Origin: Phoronis australis
Taxonomy: Eukaryota > Phoronida > Phoronidae
Reading direction: 5' to 3'
DNA length: 64,000 nt
Assembly (NCBI GenBank): GCA_002633005.1
Contig: NMRA01000138.1
Coordinates: 186,001-250,000, forward strand
A model generated the notes under the pieces. It saw nothing but the letters and a program-made list of their open reading frames with translations, had not been told where the DNA came from and made no database searches. Below, piece after piece: positions 56,651 to 64,000 of the stretch (positions are counted from its first letter, which is position 1; each line of letters begins with the position of its first letter). A program made the position numbers and the translations under genes.

Positions 56651-59600
56651 ATTTCGTCAATTATTTTTGTAAGAATTGACAAGATTTTACTTAGCTGGAA
56701 ACTGGAACTGTACCTTATTGTTTTTCTTCTCTGTTGTGGGAGCTTTCTCCTGGTGTTGGTACACAGAACAAAAATATCATAATTATGATGAACAGCTATT
56801 TGGAATTTTTACTGGTACTGTACTCCTCTGGTTTAAAGGCCATGCTAATTTACAGTGTTGGAACTTCAGCAAATAAATGTACTAGCACGCCAGGTCAGTT
56901 AGTCTGAAAAGTTACTGGCCCAGCTGTCAAATTGCTGTCTTTGCAATTAGCATCCTAACTACATTTTTCTCAATCTTTTCCATTTACCCTAAATGCACAC
57001 GTGCTTGAGAACCTTATTTTTTTGCTATTAACTTCAGGTAAGGATTTTTTGCCAACAGGTTCAAAAGTAAACTCATTGGTGAGAGGCAAACAAAACTAGT
57101 TAATAGACCTTTTTTGAATATGAGACCACATCCACATAGGGCCAATATCTGAAAGTAATTTGCCTGGCCGCAAATCCATTGGCCCCAGGCCACTGTGTAT
57201 TTCGAACTGCTAATTTATACAACCCCGACTTCTTACAAGATTCTTTTGTGTTTGTGAACACCTTCACATCAGAATTTTATCTCCAAAAAATATGCAATCC
57301 ACTTACCTTCAAGTATCAGTTGAACCTATCTGGCAACAAAATACCCAAACTCAAAATGCTCTTTATTGAAGGAGACATGAAATGGTTCTTTTGGCTAATA
57401 AGCATTCTAACATTATGATATGCATTGAGTAATTTATCTCAATGATCATGTTTGTGTGCAGAAAAACAGGGAAAACATTTGCAAATGATCAGCCCATGGC
57501 TCACTTTGAGTGTGAATTAGAAAAATTAAAGCTAAGCTACATAAAAAGCTTGAGTCATGCTTAGCTATTATGTGCAATCCTTCCATCCTAGATGGTAAGC
57601 CCCTTATTTATGTCCACGATCTACCAATGTTTTAATTAACACTTTAAAATGAAGTCTTGTGTCCATACGAAGCTCAATAAACCAATCAACCATACATTTA
57701 ACGCCCCTCCCCCCTAAATTACCAAATACTCTAAAGTTTTTGCTTTTAAGTACTCATGATGGTGTGAATGGGGACAACATATTTTCAGCACAAACCTACA
57801 TTGCCAGTGTAATATATAAACACACTGTCCATCCACACTGCTGCGGCTTTCAGGTGTATTGAGCCTCTTGAGCCAAACCTTACACACAGCAACTGACTAC
57901 AATTGAGCTTTCTCACATGTATTTTGTTCATTTTCCATGAAAACAGATTTTCCTACCAGTGAAAGTTCCAAAATAAATAGCTAAAATATAGACACAGCTA
58001 TTTCTTCAAGGTAACATGTAGTCATGAAATCAATAAACCTAGCATTTTGACCTTGAAAAAATACGACCCCGGGTGATACAGGTTGAATGGAGCAAAAATC
58101 CACACTGAAATTGGCAGATGTTTTGACAGAGTTTGTAATGTATCAAATGACATGAAAAATCTAATAGCACAGGCCAATTTGAAAAGTAACAGAAATGATG
58201 AAATCATTAAAACGGCAAGAAACACTGGCTGACAATCCTACCCACAAGTTGTTGATTCATCACAACAGTTGATAAAACTTCAATCAGTATGATAACCACG
58301 TGCTTTCATGTAATATTCTTCAGCACCAAACTCAATCATATACGGTCGTCAGCCTTGAAGTCACAGTCCTCCAACTGCATTGAACATATACTAGATAGTG
58401 AACTCAGCAATGAGCACAGACATCAGTTCAAAGCCATGGATACTGATTAATGTTTAATCCTGAAGTTGTCTGTACACAGAATCAGCTGAATACATTAATT
58501 GAAACACTTTCTAATCCCATGGGTACTGAGTTACAACTGTATTAGGCTTAGTTATGAATGGGAACACCAGACAGTAAAAACAAACAGCACACCTAAGGCT
58601 AAAATTGGTATTACCCAACACTGGCATCAATAAAATGATAGCTAAGGTATGTACACAGTACTACCCTATTCACACCAGTTTGGTACACTGAAAAAAAATT
58701 ATTATTTTGGTCAAGATCGGAGTTTCCAGAAATAGGCAATATCGGTCCTCCCAAATCCAAGAACTACAATAAACGATAAATGATCATTTACCTCGATATT
58801 ACACACTATTGAAACTCGTGAAAATGAAAGCGTTGTGACAGTGGCTAATTTTGACAAGTTGGTTTTCAGACTATGTTGATCCAAAACAGTGTCCGATATC
58901 AGAAAAATATTATGAATGCCAAAATCGCCTATGTCTCAATCCTCAGAATCAGGAAAACTCAATTTCGCCTTCACCCTCAGTGTTCTAAATTTTATTTTAT
59001 AGACTGTGCCAAATTGTAGAATTTTTACCATATGAGATTAACACTATAGTTGGAAGTTTCTTGCCTTTGTGCAAATACGAATATTGCGAATGCCAGTGTC
59101 TTCATCCTACTTATGAGCACTCTGACATCCAACGGTGAAACAGAAGAACAACTTTTCTTATTTTAAATGCAAAACGTCTATCGGGAATTTCCAAAAATAG
59201 GCCCACCCAAAAGTACCTCCATGGTTATACTTTCAGAAAATTTTCCTAAAGTACGTCAAAGGGTGTATTCTCAGCAACTGTTTGCATGTTCTGAAAATCT
59301 CACAGATTGTTCTAAAATACGTATGTAATATATTCTGATGTAAAATTTTGTTTATTTTTGGGCAAATTGTTATATTTTTAGATTTCGATGTCACTCAAAT
59401 GGCTATAATTTATCATTGACTTTGTTCGCAACTAACCATATTAACACAACAAGAAGGACAGTTTCATTGACGCACTGCATGTGTTCGGTGAATTACAAAG
59501 TATGGACTAGGATTAATGTGTTTCGTAGTCCTAGGAATGGATGAAGAATAAAGTTATTGCAAGTGAGATACTACATACACTAAAAAGGATGTATTTCTTT

Positions 59601-60644
59601 GAAAAAATTCACCTCAAACGTTTGTTTAACAAAATCCACAGTAAAATGTTTGATACAGTTTCTGAAAATGTGCCCTCCATTTAGGAAATACAACCAGGCA
59701 TATATCTGGTTTCATTTGAGAATTTTAAAAGGTCGCATCCAAATATCCGCCCATAGGCCTATTTTCAGAAATTCCTGGTATTGTTATTCCCTATTAAATT
59801 CAGGCAATATGACCACGAATTGCAATAGTTATTTCAGTGAAGGCTATTATATTCTCTAAGGTACTGTCATCTCTGCTCTGGTGAGACTTGTTACAATAAA
59901 CACAATAAAAATTAAGCAACAAATAATACCAAACAAGATGCCAATAGTACACCAGTAGACACTAAGGTATTTTTTTTGCTTTGACATTAATTGAAAATTT
60001 ATGACAATTAACATGAGATCTTATCAAAAATATACTAAAATTATTTTTCAAAAATTACTCCATGACCTTGGTTAGCAAATGATTGATTGTTAAGGTAAAT
60101 AACATTCCTAAGCGAGCACAGATTCCACAAGCTAAAGAAATACACTGTTATGAAAACCTTGAGATTTTATGAACATCTTATTTTTGTGGTAGAATTGAGA
60201 TTTCAGACAAACATAATGCCCACAATCAGTGTCGTCTGCCACCAGCAAGTAATCCTTGAAGCAAATTCATAAAAAAATTTGAAGTCTTGAAATCCCTCGC
60301 TAGTTCATTTTGAAGTCTACGCATTGCCAGGCATAGTCACTCAGGTGATTGTTCAATATTCAAATTTCATTCACATTCTCATCTACAGTAAGTTTCCCAG
60401 TACGAAGTGTAATCTCAGCTAGAGGAGGAAACTTCTACCTGCTGTCAAGAAAACTTTTAAGTTAAAACTTGAGTTCCTCGAAACATCGGAGCTCACCTGC
60501 GCTAGATTCGATAGATGGACTTCTTAAAAGGTATGTTGCGTATGTTTGGTAAATTGGTCTTCACCCTCGTTTAAATTGATGTACGTATTATGTAATCTCA
60601 GTATAATAACCCACAGTCTTCATTATGTACACTGTATTACCCGT
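56651..60644. other. Upstream non-coding region
   Basis: No gene recognised. At about 58705-59790 related words occur in opposite orientation (AGTTTCCAGAAATAGGC; GCCTATTTTCAGAAATTCC), which may be the ends of an old element about 1.1 kb long, weakly supported. Confidence 0.4.
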
Positions 60645-61098
60645 ACACAAGGTATCTAAAACTAAACAGTTAACGGAATCATAAACACGGTCACAGACGC
60701 ATGAACATGACTCACGGACTTGCAAACCCTGTCCACTGGCTCACAAACACCAGAACGGACTTACAAAACACGACCCATTCACCCAAATACACGGGACACG
60801 GACTCATATTCACGAGGAAACACGGTTAACGGAACGCCAAACACGGGTCACGGACTCATCGACTTCCTGGGTCAGCTGACATCTACATTTTGTCCGTAAA
60901 CCGTGTTTGGCAGTCTGTAAACCATGTTTCTTCGTGAATGTGAGTCCGTGTCCCGTGTATTTGGGTGAATGGATCGTGTTTTGTGAGTCCGTTCCCGTGT
61001 TTGTGAGTTAGTGGACGGTGTTTGCAGGTCCGTGAGTCGTGTTCATGCGTCCGTGACCGCGTTTATGAATCCGTTAACCGTGTAGTTTAGGTACCTTG
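60645..61098. repeat. Large inverted repeat, arms about 200 bp
   Basis: The left arm runs from CAAGGTATCTAAAACTAAAC through GGTCACAGACGCATGAAC to CGTTAACGG... near 60845. The right arm returns inverted from about 60895 to TAGTTTAGGTACCTTG. Arms differ by scattered substitutions and small indels; the spacer is about 45 bp. Inner subrepeats such as CACGGACTCA and AACACGG recur. It is a foldback element; no coding. Confidence 0.9.
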
Positions 61099-61284
61099 GT
61101 ACATGTATCTATGAAACCGGGGATAGAATCTTAACTTCAAGCGGTTTTGTTCGTTTTCCTATACATGTATCAGCCAAATGCACTGTGGTATTCCAGGAAG
61201 TGGCCATTGTTATGTATGGGAAAACAGGCACCTGAATCTCTCAATGACTCCTAACCATACCAGAAGTAAAGGTTATCTCAAACC

Positions 61285-61345
61285 TTATTTAGTGGCCTCC
61301 ATTCTAACTCGTTTTTCAAAAAACTTAGCTTTGTCAACCAGTAAA
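61285..61345 (+). repeat. Short dispersed repeat, copy 2
   Basis: Direct match to 46945-47020 (GTGGCCTCCATTCTAACTCG). Confidence 0.75.
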
Positions 61346-61691
61346 AGTATATATTATATTTTCTGAAAGGAAAAAGATCAGGGAATATAAAAATATTTTG
61401 TATTTATGTTCCATTATTATTATTACGTCAACACCTTTTTTAAGTCAAAATTTCATTTTTAAGAAAGGTACATTCATAGGAAAATAACCCCTCAGTCAAT
61501 TTTAATGAAACCTTTTTTTAAATGAAAACTTCACCAGTTACCTAAAAATTTTTGATTAGTCCTTTCGTTTGGTTTCTATAACAAATCAAATCACAAAACG
61601 AAAGGAATTTTTATAAAAATAGAAACTGTATTCATCTCTGTTAAATTACATAAAAACGGGACTTTTTATCAAAAATCCCAATTAAGTTTTT

Positions 61692-61930
61692 GAGATTGAT
61701 GAATAAATATTAAGTTTGGAAAGTTTCAGCGAATTCCACTAGGCCGCTTTCGAGAACTCGTGTTCCAAAGTTCAAATAAAGTCAATTTGCCAAAGCCGAG
61801 AGAAAGCCGATTAAACTGGGACGAGTGAAAATCTCAAAGTCTTTGGTTAATTATTCGATGAAAACTTGTTTTTATAAATATAACCTATACATGCCTTAAC
61901 CATGTTAGCTATTTCAACACTCACTCGCAA
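61692..61930 (+). repeat. Dispersed repeat pair, copy 2
   Basis: Direct-orientation relative of 41385-41600, diverged. Confidence 0.75.
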
Positions 61931-62778
61931 TGTAAACTGAATTTACAATGCGTAATCAACTTAATTATCATTAAAACATTTCGTCCTCAGCCACAAGGTA
62001 AGACCAACTGTTACTGTTGTTTGACCTACTTAAACGTAGGTCACAGTACATTGTTATTAACATAGTTTGTACACATCACGTGGCGGGAGACTGATGTGAA
62101 ACCAAGTACGAAATGGATAACAAAAATCGAGTCAGTGGTTAAAGCATGTTGTGAGAAATGTCAATTTACTTATTGAATAAGGAATTTGGGTGAGGATTTA
62201 TCTCATTTCACAACTTGCTGTGGTCATTACCACACAGGCGTAAGGCGACTTGTAGCATTCGTTCTCAACCGTTGTATGCATGTGGATGCACAACTCCCTT
62301 AGGATCAAAACTATGTTTTGTCTTTGTTTTCCCCGGCACCATTCTATCATAAGTACACCTCGTTGACAGGGGGTACATACAAAGCTGTTCTGTACCTGGC
62401 GAGAGATTTTATTTGAGTGACCGCCCTGTAACCTTTGACCTTGGTTAAGAAGCAAACAAATATGCACACGGTTGTGCGGTTTCAAGGTGGTACTGCTAAA
62501 CCTGTTTTCTCACTACACGGTATATATTGGTGTTTGAAGTTCTCTGAGAATGAAGATAACGTATTTTGCTAAACATATGTGAAATATTGTAAAAATGGCC
62601 AATTTTTGTGACTAAGGTTTGAGATAACCTTAATACATACCTGTTTGTAAGTGGTGAATAATGGGAACTGACACTGTGTTGGGAATAACTAGGCAACAGA
62701 TAGGGTAAAAAGGACGGAGAACATATACTGAAACAAGCAATACATTTGGATCATTAGATATTGGAATTACCTCTTGAG

Positions 62779-63343
62779 GTGCTTTCCCATTAGGGAAACT
62801 TCAGTTTACCAACGGATGGGAAACTTTGGTTTACCAAAGTTTTGCCAAAACTTAGCTAACCTTTCCCACTTAACAGCAATATCAAAGTTATCGCAAGATG
62901 TTCATTAAGTCATAGAAGTAAGCACCAGACAGTGAAGTTCATTAGATTTGTACTCACAAACAAATATTGAGTGGTGGGTTCCAGAATAACTGAAAATTGT
63001 TCTCCGCCATTTACCGGTGTTTATGAAAATGATCAGTGTCATTCTTCATCAGATGTGAATTCTTTTATATTTACCTGCATCTATTGAGAGCACATCAGTG
63101 GCACTATGATAACACAGAACATGTTTTGCGCGGCATTCTATATCGTTGCCACGACTCTACCAACAACTTCGTTGAAGTTTCATTCTGACCTTTCCCTCTT
63201 CACAAAAGTTTCGGTGAGAACTGAAGCTTCGCTTTCAAAGCCAACAATTTTCAGTGAAGTTTCTCTTGCATATTAACTACGGGATTTAACCTTTTGCACT
63301 TACCAAAACTTCACTAAAATTTTCGCCTCTAGTGGGAAAGCAC
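62779..63343. mobile_element. MITE-like element with GTGCTTTCCCA ends
   Basis: GTGCTTTCCCATTAG at the left and CTAGTGGGAAAGCAC at the right are inverted ends of a 565-bp element. The sub-terminal parts also pair loosely (ACTTCAGTTTACC, AACTTCACT). No coding and no clear target duplication. Confidence 0.7.
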
Positions 63344-64000
63344 TGTTTCAGGACTATGGGTATCAGAAGGCTGACCACATTATTTTATTACATTTATAAA
63401 AAATCGAGCCAACGAAACACTTCTAAATATCTCTATGAGAAGCTCTGCAAATGGACATCCATAGCCTTTGGCAACTATAAGCACAAAGGTGTCTGATCTT
63501 CCATTGAAAATAAAACAAAAATAAAAACTTGTCTTGAGGCTGTGACTTTCGTGAAAAATAGGTTAACTTTTGAAATTGAGGAAAGAGCTTAGTAAAAAGT
63601 TACACAGTAATTGCTTTATTTAGAGTTAAAATTAAAATTTGTCAAAAATCATTACGGTACAACCATTTTGCCATTTCAAAATCACAACTCTCTATACAAC
63701 TATGTCGATTTGGTGAAAATTAAAAGCCAAAGTTGAAACACCACGTCAAAAAGAAGCCAACAGTGAGGGATGACCATCCTTTTGAGGCCAAGACCTGAAT
63801 ATTACATGACTTAAAGTTAGGGGAAAAGTGCAGCCATGAAGTTACTCAATAATGCATAAGCTTGTTTAATACGACTTTTTAGACCCAGCAAAATAAAATA
63901 AAATCAAAAAACCAAATTAAAAATAATAATAATTTGGCCAGATTTATGTACCGCTGTAAACTACTAAGCACTTCGAAAATTATTACCTAGCTGTTAACCA
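63344..64000. other. Right edge, non-coding
   Basis: AT-rich sequence with no gene or repeat recognised. Confidence 0.5.

Noticed and set aside
62198-62485. 95-codon minus-strand ORF upstream of the synaptotagmin gene
   Set aside because: No recognisable family, no splice context, and residue composition typical of a chance frame.

Overview
This is AT-rich, intron-heavy animal DNA. It carries two protein-coding genes, both on the minus strand, in a background of decayed transposons and repeats. The genes resemble vertebrate proteins closely, yet the repeat landscape (tandem-monomer elements, TIR elements, a Ty3/Gypsy element, many foldbacks) is not mammalian. I infer a non-vertebrate metazoan, possibly a marine invertebrate deuterostome, and cannot name the species.

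Main gene (minus strand, 53601 down to 10890): a synaptotagmin of the atypical SYT14/SYT16 type. I assembled ten coding exons by splice signals and reading phase. All nine internal junctions are GT-AG with matching phases. The exons sum to 1500 nt, giving 499 residues plus stop: short N-terminus, one membrane segment, charged linker, C2A, C2B and a C-terminal WHxL motif. Exon 1 is the least certain. An extra minus-strand exon at 32121-32277 could be an alternative first exon that replaces the membrane anchor. Most calcium-binding aspartates of both C2 domains are absent, as is known for this subfamily.

Second gene (minus strand, 3947 down past the left edge): the first two coding exons of a kinesin-3 motor, best matched to KIF16B. 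They give 39 residues of the motor-domain start and the rest is outside the window. About 7 kb without recognised genes separates it from the synaptotagmin stop codon.

Layout: 1-3947 KIF16B start, with a foldback element in intron 1; 3948-10889 intergenic plus synaptotagmin 3' flank, with half of a 1 kb dispersed repeat pair; 10890-25466 C2 and linker exons, with arrays of a ~145 bp monomer family in the introns; 25467-48684 a 23 kb intron holding a 46-bp tandem array, a nested hAT-like insertion, a hAT-like element with an assembly gap, a dead Ty3/Gypsy element and a 1.5 kb TIR element; 48685-53601 membrane exon and candidate first exon, with a tRNA-derived SINE between; 53602-64000 upstream DNA with more elements and a large inverted repeat, and no recognised gene.

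I saw no clearly new biological system. The most interesting signals are (i) repeat arrays whose monomers rotate through three variants and repeatedly carry a perfect CTCF-core-like word, (ii) a 41-bp-arm near-perfect palindrome joined to one array, and (iii) the possible anchor-swapping exon of the synaptotagmin gene.
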